A DNA stretch of 64,000 nucleotides from Aquila chrysaetos chrysaetos. Its lineage: Eukaryota > Chordata > Aves > Accipitriformes > Accipitridae. The notes under the pieces are model-generated. The model had not been told where the DNA came from. It did not search any database and saw nothing but the letters and a program-made list of their open reading frames with translations. Position 1 is the stretch's first letter, and every line of letters begins with the position of its first letter. Of the stretch, positions 24,228-36,119 are shown in pieces. The translations under genes and the position numbers were made by a program. The stretch covers positions 21,218,938-21,282,937 of the forward strand of contig NC_044022.1 in the NCBI RefSeq assembly GCF_900496995.4, written 5' to 3'.

Positions 24228-27200
24228 GGAGGTTCCTGCCAGTTTTATATTGTTCATGAGTTTAGAAGGAACTTCTAGTGCAATCAAGTAGCTATGATGA
24301 CAGTCCTTTTATTATAGGTTCCAGATTTGACTGTCAAGTACAGACAGCCATTCATAGGAAAGAAAGGACACTGAGCCAGTCCCAACTCCCACACTAAGAT
24401 AGACCATTCTCACCTATCACTCAACTTCTTCATCTTTGTATGGCCAGAAATGAAAAAGCTTATTCGAATGCACCAGCTATGTTAGAATACCTAAACTTCT
24501 TTTTGAAAGTACTGTCAACAGCCAGTCCCTCCAAGGTGTGTAAACAACTTCTCTGTCTCAAATCAGCTACACACAGTTGAGGCTGCCAGGAGCTGAGGTC
24601 ACCATCGGCATTTTTAATGCCAAGATTCAACAGTCCATAGCATTACTGGGCCATTTAAAATTTGGCCCTCTCTCTTGCTTATAACTCTGTGCTTTTCTAA
24701 GAGCCAAAATATGCACTTTACATATTCTGCAGATCTTCCAAGTTGGAACAGGAACACAGCAGTAGCTTCCCTCTGTCCTCAAGCAGATATATTAACTCAG
24801 GTATGAGCCAACTCCTCATTGCTCAGCCAGTTTATGAACACAGCCAGTATGAATAGTAGAAATAGGGCACACAAGAACTTCTTACACAGGTGATTGCTTC
24901 TCCCTTTCACCTTCTTTCCCATGTGTTATTTGTCTTCTCAGAAGAGATTCTCCTTAGGGCTAGGGACTGGCTTTTCAGCTATTTGTACAGCCTGCAGGGC
25001 AGCTGACCCCAGCTAGAGCTTCAGGGCAGTATAACACATGGCAAGGGAGGTTCTCTAGTGGGAAGGTACTGAGTCACAGGACAAGTATTCAATGCCCTCA
25101 CCCTGTTTGATCCAACCCTTCTGCCCCAGACACCGCTCACTCCTTTTTGCCTTTGTATTCAACCACTGAAATTAGGGTGTGGTAGGAGAGCTGTACAAAT
25201 CAGCTCAGACCAATAAATCACTGTAGAAGAGGACAGGATCCCAGGGCTCTCAGCTGTATCAGCCTACTTACCTGCTTGTTGGACTCTCAGATCTGTGAGC
25301 AATTAACATAACATAAGCAGGACAGAGCCATGGATTTGTCATGGCTCTAGACTCACTAAATGTCACCTATGGCCAATGCAGCTGTCACTTTGGCTGGAAG
25401 TGAATGTCAGGCACCTTGCTCCCAGCCCTGGCTTGCTGCCTATGGAAGTTAGTATACCTTAACTCCACCAGCTCAACAGGCCTTCTAGGCTTTAGGAGGT
25501 AATTATGCTTGCTAACAAAGGTATAAACATGCTCCCAATTTACTCAGTACTTCCTTTACAAATGGCTTGTCTGGCTGACAGGGATTATATGGTAAGACGT
25601 GACAGAAGCTCACAGCAGCTGACTTAAACTACTTCTTTTGCCTTACCTTTTCACCTTGATAGCACTTGACCTTTGTTAGCTTGGCTTACTCATCTCTTCA
25701 AGAGAAGTATTTAGCCTCTCAGTCCCATCTTTTGAGGAACTAAGAGCCACATAAATATTAAGAGTTATTCCCAGGCTTTCCCCAGTCACAAATAAAGAAG
25801 CAGATTTCCATTATCAGAAAGACAATTAGTTCTAGGTCTTCGCAGGGAAAAAAACTTTTAAGAAGCCTGCGTTCACCAACACATCATAGACTTGTTGCAG
25901 AAACAGCTGCTGAGGTTACAAATCAGAATTTTTTACAATGCTACTTGAATTCTCAAGCTCTGCTATTAGCCCGCCTTAGCAGTAGTATATTAAACTGCTT
26001 GCACTATGAGGGCCTGTTTCACTGCTAGGCATTAGATTTAGATTGTGGTTTACCATGAAAGGAATTGTGGAGAAATCAGACTGTAGCCATGTTTTGCCAC
26101 TGCTACGTACGCCTCCCAGCATACCACAACAGGATCAGAAGCCAACAGTTGATTCCGCACCAGCTCCCCAGTCAACAGAAAGGCTAACCAAGTTGTCATT
26201 ACATTATTTTCCTCTCGGTGACCAAAGAACTAGTAGGCGTCCAGAGTAAGATTCAGATTGCAGGCTCAGTTGCCAAGTTTGCAATTAGAAGAAAATGCAA
26301 TAATGGCTTTACATATGATGTAAGCATGTATTCTGGAGTCAGTGGTCTGTTAAAATGCCAGTTAGCCTATGTTGCAGTTTTCAAAGTGAAACGGCCTCAA
26401 GTTATAAAAAAGCTAGTGCCTTTTTCTTCCACAGGAACATTGAATTCAACAAAATGAAGGTACATAGTTAAAAGGAATTCACTCTAAAATCCACTTTTAA
26501 AATAAGCCTGAGTTCTCCCATTACTTAATATGATTTTTCCACTATGCCTAGGTGAAACATTTTTGATGGCAAGATGACAAATTCTTCATCCCACTCGGTA
26601 TTAAGTACATGCAGAATTACAATGAATGGGCATACAAAGCAACTGTCTGGCACTCTGCAGGCAAACAAAAAAATCTACACATGTATTAATTGGGTTGTTT
26701 CTCCCCACCTCCAGAATATCTGATAGTGGGCTAAATCACATGGTACCACTGTAAGGCAGGAAATCTGCTCTGATATAATCAGTCCCTGTCTACCTTCCTA
26801 TCAGCAAATACAGAATGGTTTATCTTATGCTTTGTAGGCTTGTGTAATAGCTTATTGCATGTTAGGGCAAAGTGATAATGATTTCTGTTTCTTTTTTTGT
26901 AAAAACAGTATCTAGCAATACATACATGTATCTAAAACTTCAGCTACACCTCCTCAGTGTCTCTTAACTCCTTCCCCTGTACCCCTCTTATTCATAGTCC
27001 GTATTACAAACCACCACAGAATTTGCAAGATGTGACAACTGACATTTTAATAACTTCTTTTATTGCCTTATTCCTCAATCGACAGCTTAAACTGAGCTTT
27101 TTCAGACAGGAGAGTCTGTGTGGTGCCAGTACATTTTGAGAGTTCTTGTGGCACACTAAGAAGCATTTAAATCAGAGTCTATGGCTCCAAGAGAGACAGA

Positions 27201-30200
27201 TTCATTAGTGTCTCACACACCCTATTCTGAACATATGAAAAAAGCATCCCAGTGACTGGTGGCAAAATAAAGGCTTTTAAAAGCCTGATACCACTACCTT
27301 AGCTACAAATTCACTTCCAAAACCTCCCACCTGCAAATGAAATACCAAATGAGTGGAGAAGGTAGATGGAGAGAGACTTTCGAGGAATTTACCCTCAATT
27401 CTATTTGCTGCAAGCATAACAATAAACCCCAAACCAACAAAAAGATGACAAATTATTTAAGTTCTGGCTCACCTTCCAAACATAGACAAGATAAACTTTT
27501 TGTAGTATCACTCATGCAAGAACAGGAGTAAAAGGATATTAGACCAGGCATTATAAGTGTCAAAATTGCTGATTAGATTTTTTTTTTTCTTCTTTGAGAG
27601 TGGGAAACAGCCATAAAGGCTTTACAAGGGAAAAGGAATAATTGTTTAAACATTCCACTTTGCATGAGCATGCCTCTTTAGTCTGCACATATCTAGATAA
27701 GGCGTAGGAAAAAAGTCTGTTCTGGCATTTGTTAGAGAACTACACCCAAAACATTTGTAATGGGCAGTCCCAAGTTGGGAATATGGATTATTCCTTTTGC
27801 ATGGTAGCTGCACACACATGATTTTAATAAAAATCAGTTACTATTTGATTGTTTTTTAAGCAATAAAGCAGTATCATTTCATACTGGTTGAGGGCTATAC
27901 TAGGAAGAATAAAGCAAACCAATGGGTTTATGCAACCTTTCCCCATCCTTGTCATCATGATACCTCATCAGCAACACCTCTTTAATTCTTGCCTTTGGGG
28001 TCTCTTTGGATAGTGAGGTTTTGGGTAGGTAGTAGGTGGAGACATGAGAAAAAGGCAATCTCGTTCTGTTTGTAGTCATGCACATTCTTCCATTTTATGC
28101 CTATTCAGAAGTCTGGGTGCGTTAGGCCTACTAACAATACCCTGATGAATTAATCTCAGCTAGTATCTTGCTTTTGGATTCTTGGAGAACTAACTAGGCT
28201 GTAGTCAGCACAAGTCTTGATGACTAACAAGACAAACTGACATTTATTCTGAAGTCAGAATGGAAGACAGACACATCCAGGCCTGGAGCATTAGAATGAA
28301 TGAGTTACATGCTTGTAGGTGTGAGACAAGTCAATTGATTTTGGAGACGAAGAAGTGAAAGCAGGCAGCTTCCATTGCCATTGAAATACGGTATGCACCA
28401 GAATCTGGAACCAAAACTACAATCCCAACCTCTGTGCTGAGCAAGCATCTGTGAAACACACTGACCAGGTTAACCCTGCTATACATTATTTCTCTCCTAG
28501 AAGACGGCCACACGTGAGACATCAGACTGCCATGTTGTCCCTGTATTTCATTTAAACCATATATACATTCTGCACTGAAGATGGAGTCCTTCATTTTTAT
28601 ATGCTTTTCTACTATGTCACCTACAGTTAGCACTCCGACTTTTTCTCCTATTAGGAGCTGCACTGTCAAGTTTGAAGTAAGCTTCATTTTACAAGTAATA
28701 TGTTATAAATCATGTAATTAGATACTCTGTAGGCAGACACACAGAATATGTAAATTTGTTTAGGCATTTCTTACTACATGGAAACTTAACTTTATTCCAT
28801 TCAGGAAATCTGTAGCAAGACTGTTGAGGTTACAGAGTACAGGAGGTAGGAGCCTTTCAAGGTCTGTCAGCCTTCACAGTTTCTATTACCTTCCACTTGT
28901 TTCATTTCTCTAACAGCCTTCCACTGTTTAGTTTGTCTGCTTGCTTTAAAGGATTTGCATAGAGGCTCCCCAATGGCCTCGCCTCCTTCTTCATACACAA
29001 CCCAAGTAAACCTGCCATGGAAAAAAAAAAACAAAAAAAAACCAACAACAAAAACCAAAACACCCAAGCAAACAACAAAGCCTTCACAATGAAGGAACAG
29101 CTATCCTGTGACAATACACCTTTGGTATTAGAGTCAGCCTGGACAGCAGTACAGGATGATCTGAATCTGGGGAGGAGTGTTTGCTAGAAAGTATGTGCAT
29201 TCGCTCACAGGTTCTGCTTAAACACAGTGTTCCCAGTACTTTAACCTTTAAAAGTAGGTTGTATAAAGCAGAAAACCAGCCCTGATCAAATGACAACCCA
29301 GAAGACACATACAAGCAACTGTAAGTGAGCAGAAGAGCCGGCATCATAGCTTTCTTCATACTGCCAGTAAGGGCATCTCCAAGAAATTCATGCTGTGCTA
29401 AGAATAGATTGCATTTTAGGATTTCATGCAAGCTACAAATCAAGACTGATCTACTCTGAAGACAAAAGCTTCAATTTGGCACACAATAACACAACACAGT
29501 CCCAGGTACAAACATGTGATAGGTCTTACCAAGACCATTTTTGTATTGTAGGGAAAACCATACTTACTGAGGGAGTACTCAATTTAGAGGTTAAAAAACC
29601 TTATTAGTATCCACTTTTTCCCTTAAGCACACTTTTCTACCATACAAAATAAGCTCCACCCACCCTGCTCCACCAGCTGTTCCAAACAAGCATCATCCAG
29701 TCAAATAATCCATCTGCTACTAGTAGACCAGTTAGCAATCAATATTCGGAAGAAAAGGTATCAGCCCAGTTACCAGTATAGTCCGATGCCATGTCTGTTA
29801 CCAAGACCAGTAAGTAGGGTCACTTCCTTAACCCCAGTTAAGGGGTCTCACCAGATTAACATGAAAACAGTCCTGCTTTTCTTACTGGCTCTTCACAAGG
29901 AGGGCTGAGACCAAGGTAGTTCACTGTTACCTTGCTCTGATGAACCTGGCAGAAAACATAGAGGATGCAGAAAAGCTTTCTGGAGGATATATATACTCTT
30001 ATTTTTTTGTCTGTCTAGTGACAAATGGAGACTTAGGCAAAAAAAGGAGTTTGCTCAGAATAGGGTGGGTTTGTTTTGTTTTGGTTTTTTTGTTGTTGTT
30101 TTTTTTTTTTGTTGGTTGGGGTTTTTTTTAAATATATCTCTGGAGACCAACAACCAACCTCTCCACCAAACCCACAGTCATTCTTATGTCAGTTGGCTTT

Positions 30201-32408
30201 GTTAAAAAGGATAAATAATGGCATGCACACTTTGCTAGAGAATGAAATTGCTCTATTTCCTGAACAGTCACTGCATTTGGAAAGTCACATTTGGTGCTAA
30301 GCAACATCCATATGGGGGAATTAATCCAGAAGACATGAGCTTATCCTTTTCCATGTGGACAGGTGCATCTTACAGCCCAAAGAGGAACATTCTCATCTGG
30401 GTGTATTTAGGTACTTACATACGTGAGAAATCAGCAACTGTGAGTGTGAGTGCCACTTGATACTTTGATTACTGCCAAATTTCTCAGAAATCCTGCCCCA
30501 TCAACACGTTAAACCAAGCTTTTAAAAAAATAATAATAATCTTTTTTAAACTGCTAAAGCTAAAAAAGGAAAAAAAAAAGACCAAGTTTCATTTATTTGA
30601 AAAAAGCTTGTTGTTGAATTGCCATGCTGGATCCCCTCTGTCTTTGGCAATGGGAAATGCCTCTGAGCTGCTTTCATGTCATGCAACCACTGCACAAAGC
30701 CAAGCAAAGGAAGGAAGAAAAGTATGGGCAGCAGGCAAGCATAGTCTTATCCCCAAGCTCCTTTGAGGGAGCACTCCAGGTTGTTCACAGTGTAATGGGG
30801 CTTCCTCCTCCAGCAGATCTACCCAGCTAGAAAGAAATCAGTCAACTAAGGGCACGAGGAAAGAGTTTACAGGATGTCCCTGATTTGGCTGAAGGCAATC
30901 TCCAAGCACACATTCTCATGTATACACTTATGACCATCAGCACCTTATACTTATTAACAAGTAAGCCTGTTGAAAGTTAATCAGAAGTCCCGGGTACGAC
31001 CACTAGACACAGGTATATGACTTCAGAACTAGTTATAAAAATAGCATGAGTTTCAATTAATAACAATTAATTTCTATTTCTCCTATAATACGTCTGAGCA
31101 GACTGTGAGAGCAGATTCTGTTTGACAAGAGGAGATACTAAGATCTCTCAGTTTGAATTTTCAGTTAAAGAGTTCAAGCCACCTAATTCTTAGTCTCTTA
31201 AAATAAATCAACCTACAGAGATTTTTTTTTTTAATGCCAAGGGTAGAGTTAATTTCAGATTAAAAACCTTTGCATACATTGTAAGCAAGCTCCTTGTTGA
31301 CACAAATATATGACCTAAAAATACAAGAATTAAATATGCCTCAAAGCGAGTTTAGTTTTTTTAAATCTGTTTTTAAAATCAGCTCCACAAGAACTGTAGG
31401 CTTTATTTTCTTATTAGCCGCAATTGCTTATTACTAGACTAATTTAAATCTACCAAGGCTTAAGGATAACATCAGTACCCTGAGAAGAACCTCAGACCCA
31501 TGTTGCTAGAAGGGATGCTCTGACAGGATCTTAACATAGCCTTAGCTCTAAATTTAGAGAAAGTTATTGTTATTTGTGGCATCCCTCATCCAGAGCCCAA
31601 GCAAGCTTTCAAAATTCAGTGTGGATCAGAAGGGATGATGGCCAGCCTAAGAGACCTCAGTTAGACATACAAAGTGCCATTCTGTTTACTGGTCAGGACA
31701 GAATGTAGAGCACATACAAACATACTGTGTTCTTGCTTTGCCTGTAAGCCACAACTCCTCCACATGTTACTCTTCCATTCATTTACAGATGCCCAAACTT
31801 TTATCATGAAGTAGTGCAAATGACATATTAGGGAGCTTATAAGAAAAAGGGGTGGAGAACTGGTAAAATGAACATTTTTGCAGAGATTGAGCTTTAGAAA
31901 GAGTCCCTAGGTATTGTATGGCAATGAGAAAGAGTCATACTTCAAAATTATAAAGTTATAATTGGTCCCTAGTTACCTCACTATGCAGACACTACCAGCC
32001 TGCCACAATCACTCGAGTGAATACTGAGGACACATTTTGAAAATTTCTAGAACATTTGGAAGAAATACCCTGGAGACAGAGTAGGAAAAATGGGTAATTC
32101 TTTTCAGAAACGAGAAGGTTAGCTTTGACAGCACCTCTAAGACAGCATGTCTAAACTCTTCTCTCTTCAATCAGCCTTTAAACTTGAACTGGCACCCAGG
32201 TTCAAAACTATCTGCACCAAGAACCTTGCCTCTGTTAAGCACACCCTCAAAACTGCTACATCTAACAGAAAAGTATTTTATGAAGATTTTAAGAATGTAT
32301 TCTAGTGACAGTAACTGAATGTCATTTTCACACTACAGCAGTAAGTCCGGTTCCCCCAATGCCAATATTCAGCTCACCCCAATACCTTAAATATATCCTG
32401 TTCTAAGG

Positions 32409-32438
<30 letters not shown>
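32409..32438. repeat. A30 homopolymer
   Basis: Thirty consecutive A in a SYTL2 intron, followed by A-rich sequence. No retrotransposed gene body could be recognised on its left, so it is recorded as a simple repeat. Confidence 0.95.
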
Positions 32439-32440
<2 letters not shown>

Positions 32441-35400
32441 AGACCACAAACAAAAAAACCCACACAGAAAACCCCCTTCCTTCTGACAGTCTACAATATA
32501 AGGAAAATTGCCTTAAAAAGTGACTGAAGAGGATTTCTGTTAAAGCTGACCAGAATTAAAAAAAAAAATAACCCCCACACACACATTTACACTAGGGTTT
32601 CAGCAGCCACGCAGTCTCACTGAACATCATGAGAAAGGTTAAGTGTATGTAGCACCCAGCAGAATCAGACCCCTGAAGCTTTCTCTCTTTTTCACAATGC
32701 CACACCAATGTATGTATTAAAGGGGTTTGGCGCACAGCAGTCACCACCCACCACACAAACAGCTCCACACCAGAATTTCCCCTATCATTAGCCTCCTTCA
32801 GTTTACACAATGAGCAAACAATCCGAAGCACAGCCCGCAAGAGCACTGCCAGGAGGTACTGCTGGGAAGGGCCGATAGCCACAGCAGGGAACCCTCTTGC
32901 AAAGGCGACCACAACAGCTTTCTTCCTCAGACACGCTGGTGCCAGGGGCCAGCCACTCCACCACATAAGAGTCACCCAACCACAACCCAGAACTTCACAG
33001 ACAGATACATTTCTGTTCCACGTTACTGTCTCCAGAAAGGGCCCAAAACTGTGTTAATTCTGAACTACACAACTGTAAAGAAGAGTTAGGGGCTATGCTG
33101 AAGCTACTGCCAGGAAATTCAGTTATGTGCTTAGCCCTCTCATTTGTTCAATACCCAAAACCCAGCTGGAGCAGGGTATATCAGAGATTCCTGGGCAGGA
33201 ATAAGGACAAAAAAAAAACCCAAAAAAATAAAACAGTCAGCAATAAGCTGAAAAACAGCTTCTAGTCATGACAAGCTGTCAATCAGCTTTTCCATTTTAC
33301 ACCGGTTTTCCCCTCCTGAGCAACACTGCCATTCAGGGGCTGGCAGCAGCTCCTGGGGTAATGAAGCAAAGAGAGGCATCTTCTTGCCTTAGGAATAAAA
33401 AAAAAGGATGCAATGTCTTTTGATTTCCTTGCATCACACCCTCTTGTCATCTGAGATTTCTTCATCACCCATTTGCCCATGAGAAGAAAACATAAATATC
33501 CCCTTTCCTCTGGGACAAACCTCAGCAGAGGTCAAGTAGGAAGCAGGCATGCTGTTCCCAAAACGATGCTGTTCCTAAAACTATCAGCCCAATTCAGACC
33601 AACAGAAGAGGAGCCACAGGATGGGGCAAACACCTATTACAGCACTCAACAAACCAAGAATTAAAGCAGACTGCCTAAGGTGGCTGCATGGGCCAGTCTA
33701 ATCAGCACAGGTTTACTACAGATAAGCAATACTAGAAGCTGTTAACAGAGATGGGACTTCATCCACTGATTTGTAAAATTCCACTAGGAAGTTGCTCACA
33801 GAAGATTCTGTCACGTTACCAGTTTGAACACACTCCAGGAACACGGCACACAGACTCCATAGATGGAACAGATTATTAGAACACCCTTCAAACCTCAGAA
33901 TTTCTTCTAGAGGGAAAAAGATCACATTAAAAGACTTCCATTATACACATATACAAACAACACTTTGTCAGGGTGTGATGTTTGTATTATGACATTCAAT
34001 CCCAGCTCTTGGAATCTTCCAGGTGTGAAAGGCTGTAGAATTCAAACTAAAATATTATATCTCCTTGGCTGGAGATATAATTCAGGTACTGTTTTAATAT
34101 ATAATATATAAGAAGCAAGCTCCGTGTGCCACATCTATGCAGAAAAATCAGTTTCAGATGTAAGCTTCCAGCTTCTCAGAAGTTATAATATTCAGAAACC
34201 AGAAGAGACATTTTATTGTAGAAACAAACATGCTGATTACAGGCTGCTACAACCTGCAGTCCCTTGCATTTTCTACCACACCCTCCTGAACTAGAATTAC
34301 AAATGGCAAAAGCAAAGTTATACAGACAAAAATACTTGTTGACAGCCTTTTCGGACCACTACTGAGAGCAGCTTTTTTGATTTTCTGTTTCCAGGAAAAG
34401 TTCCCTTCCCAGATGCTGTTTTCAAACTCACACCTACAATTACTTTCCCTGAGCACTTTCAGACCTGGCACTGTTGTACCATTCCAAAACTGAAGTCAGT
34501 ATTCTTCTATCTACAGTAAAGAAAAGAAAATGCCCATTCTGTTACAGCAAAGTCAATTTTCTGCTTTTTGAAGCAGGAGACAAAACTTATGTGGTGAAAA
34601 CATCTCCTCAGGTTGCATTAAGATAGTGGGAAAAAACAATTGGGAACATTGCCTGTAATGATTTTACCTTCAGTCCTCAGTGAAGCGAATGCCTTGAGAG
34701 GAAAAGCCTTTTTAACCAGGAGAAGCTACCGGTTTGCCCTTTATTGCTCTTACACTTAAAGGAGCAAGAGGAATAACTCAACAACGCGCTGACCACATGC
34801 TGACCAAACAACCCCAAGGCTGCACAAGCCTACGCAGCAAGATGAACACTGCTCTTGGGGCAAGTGGCAGGCTGCTGTTTCATTTGCTTCAGGGTATGCC
34901 TACACAGAGAGCATTTGTTAAAAAATGTTTCTCAGCAGAAGAGAAGCATCACAGATGCATCACGGTTGGAATAATTTCAAAACATGTAAATAGGAAATAC
35001 ATGTCTTCATGATGAACTTCACAATGAGAAAGAATCCGAGAGATTACTGAATCAATGAGAGAAAATCCTGCCTCAGCAGAGACCTGTAAGCATCTATTTG
35101 TGTTACAGTACTTTGACCTTTCAACATCTAAGGCTCTGTTTTCCATTATTCGGCCACTTGTCATTTTGCGTACCCTATAATGGATACTTTCCTTCACACT
35201 GGAAAAAAAAGCCTGACTACTGAAATCTTCATTCCTGAGCAGATAGCTATCAATATTAGCTGAAACCACTATTCCACTGCTATTTGTACCTGTGTAGATG
35301 GCTTTCTCAAAGTCAGGTCATCTGGGCAATGCTGCTTTCCATGCATACATCTCTATTCATGGCAGTTATGCTAAAAGTAGCTCTAGGAAAACCTCCCAGA

Positions 35401-35730
35401 ACAGAAAACACTCCATAATAGCAACACATTGTTCTGTCTGTGACACCACAAAGAAAACAGGGAGCAATTTTCTGCTTTAGCCACAGATTGCAAGGACTTC
35501 TCTTGCCAATGGAGCATACCGTTGGTACCTCCTCTGGACTGCAGCTCCAATGCTCTACATGTTTGAGGTATAACTTCATCATTCAGACATATTGCTGACT
35601 GCATCTATACTGACTTTTTTGTTTGTTTGGGGCACTAGTGCTCTTTTGGAATCAAATCACCCCACTTATGCATTAGTTCAGGTTGCAGAGGTTTTGATAC
35701 TTGCAAACTGAATCCTTTTCTGAGGAAACC

Positions 35731-35762
35731 AAGCCAGATGCGTATCAAGCCAGATGCGTACC
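35731..35762. repeat. Two 16-bp tandem copies
   Basis: AAGCCAGATGCGTAYC occurs twice head to tail with one difference, just upstream of the SHD1 exon in genomic position (within the exon 1-2 intron). It is a small local duplication with no known role. Confidence 0.85.
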
Positions 35763-36018
35763 AAGTGTGCTTGGCCCCTTAGGGAATTGTAAGGGTCCAA
35801 ATCAACAGTTAGTCTTTTGGCCAGTAATTAATCGTTTGTGTGGTAGAGGCATTTCATCCACGGACTATACTAAATCTAGTCCAGAGTAAAAATCTCCAAT
35901 ACTGTGGAATATGGGGCACCCAGCAACAACTGCTTTTGTCTACTCCTGCGCTCTGAATAACTCAGTATATGAACTGCGTAGGTCTTCCCAGGACAACATG
36001 TGATGCTAGATCCCTTAC

Positions 36019-36119
36019 CTGACTCTCTCTTCTTCAGCTCTTTTAAGCTCTGCATCCCGTTGCAGCACCTTCATTATTGCCTCTTGTTCCTCCTCTGTTA
36101 GGAAGCTTAGGTCAATCAT
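36019..36119 (-). CDS. SYTL2: SYTL2 first coding exon: start codon and SHD1 helix
   Basis: Encodes residues 1-34, beginning [20 protein letters not shown], which is the first half of the Slp homology domain (SHD1), the long helix that contacts Rab27A/B. The ATG is at 36119-36117. The exon ends GTC AG with a GTAAGG donor (phase 2), and the split Arg codon is completed by the next exon at 23111. The reading frame stays open upstream of this ATG to another ATG at 36215, but the MIDLSFL start is the one conserved in the family. A usable acceptor (CTCGGCAG, ending at 36169) would put about 49 bases of 5' UTR in this exon. Confidence 0.95.

Larger units (their letters stand above)
23112..36018 (-). 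other. SYTL2: Large SYTL2 intron between the two SHD exons
   Basis: 12.9 kb of intron between SHD1 and SHD2. It holds an A-rich tract, a CR1 3' end at 24173, a T/G tract at 30066 and the A30 run. ORFs up to 118 codons (such as 28331-28687, minus strand) have no recognisable domain and no supporting splice context. Nothing else recognised. Confidence 0.7.
1154..36119 (-). other. SYTL2: SYTL2 gene, coding span present in window (partial, 3' end missing)
   Basis: This is the gene-level span of synaptotagmin-like 2. Known role of the family: an N-terminal Slp homology domain binds GTP-Rab27 on secretory vesicles or melanosomes, and C-terminal C2 domains bind plasma-membrane phospholipid, so the protein tethers and docks vesicles. 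Eleven coding exons are visible, all with GT-AG borders and compatible phases. They total 579 codons without the 6271-9939 exon and 1,802 with it. The reading ends at a donor at 1153, just after the conserved [11 protein letters not shown] segment; the C2A and C2B exons should lie to the left of base 1. Gene identity rests on recalled similarity to mammalian Slp2-a along the whole head and linker, supported by the adjacent CCDC83-like gene. Confidence 0.93.

Noticed and set aside
28331..28687. 118-codon minus-strand ORF
   Set aside because: No family resemblance, and no acceptor or donor fits SYTL2 phases. Treated as intron.
32350..32438. A30 tract considered as the tail of a processed pseudogene
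   Set aside because: No coding or RNA-like sequence was recognised to the left of the run and no flanking target duplication was seen.
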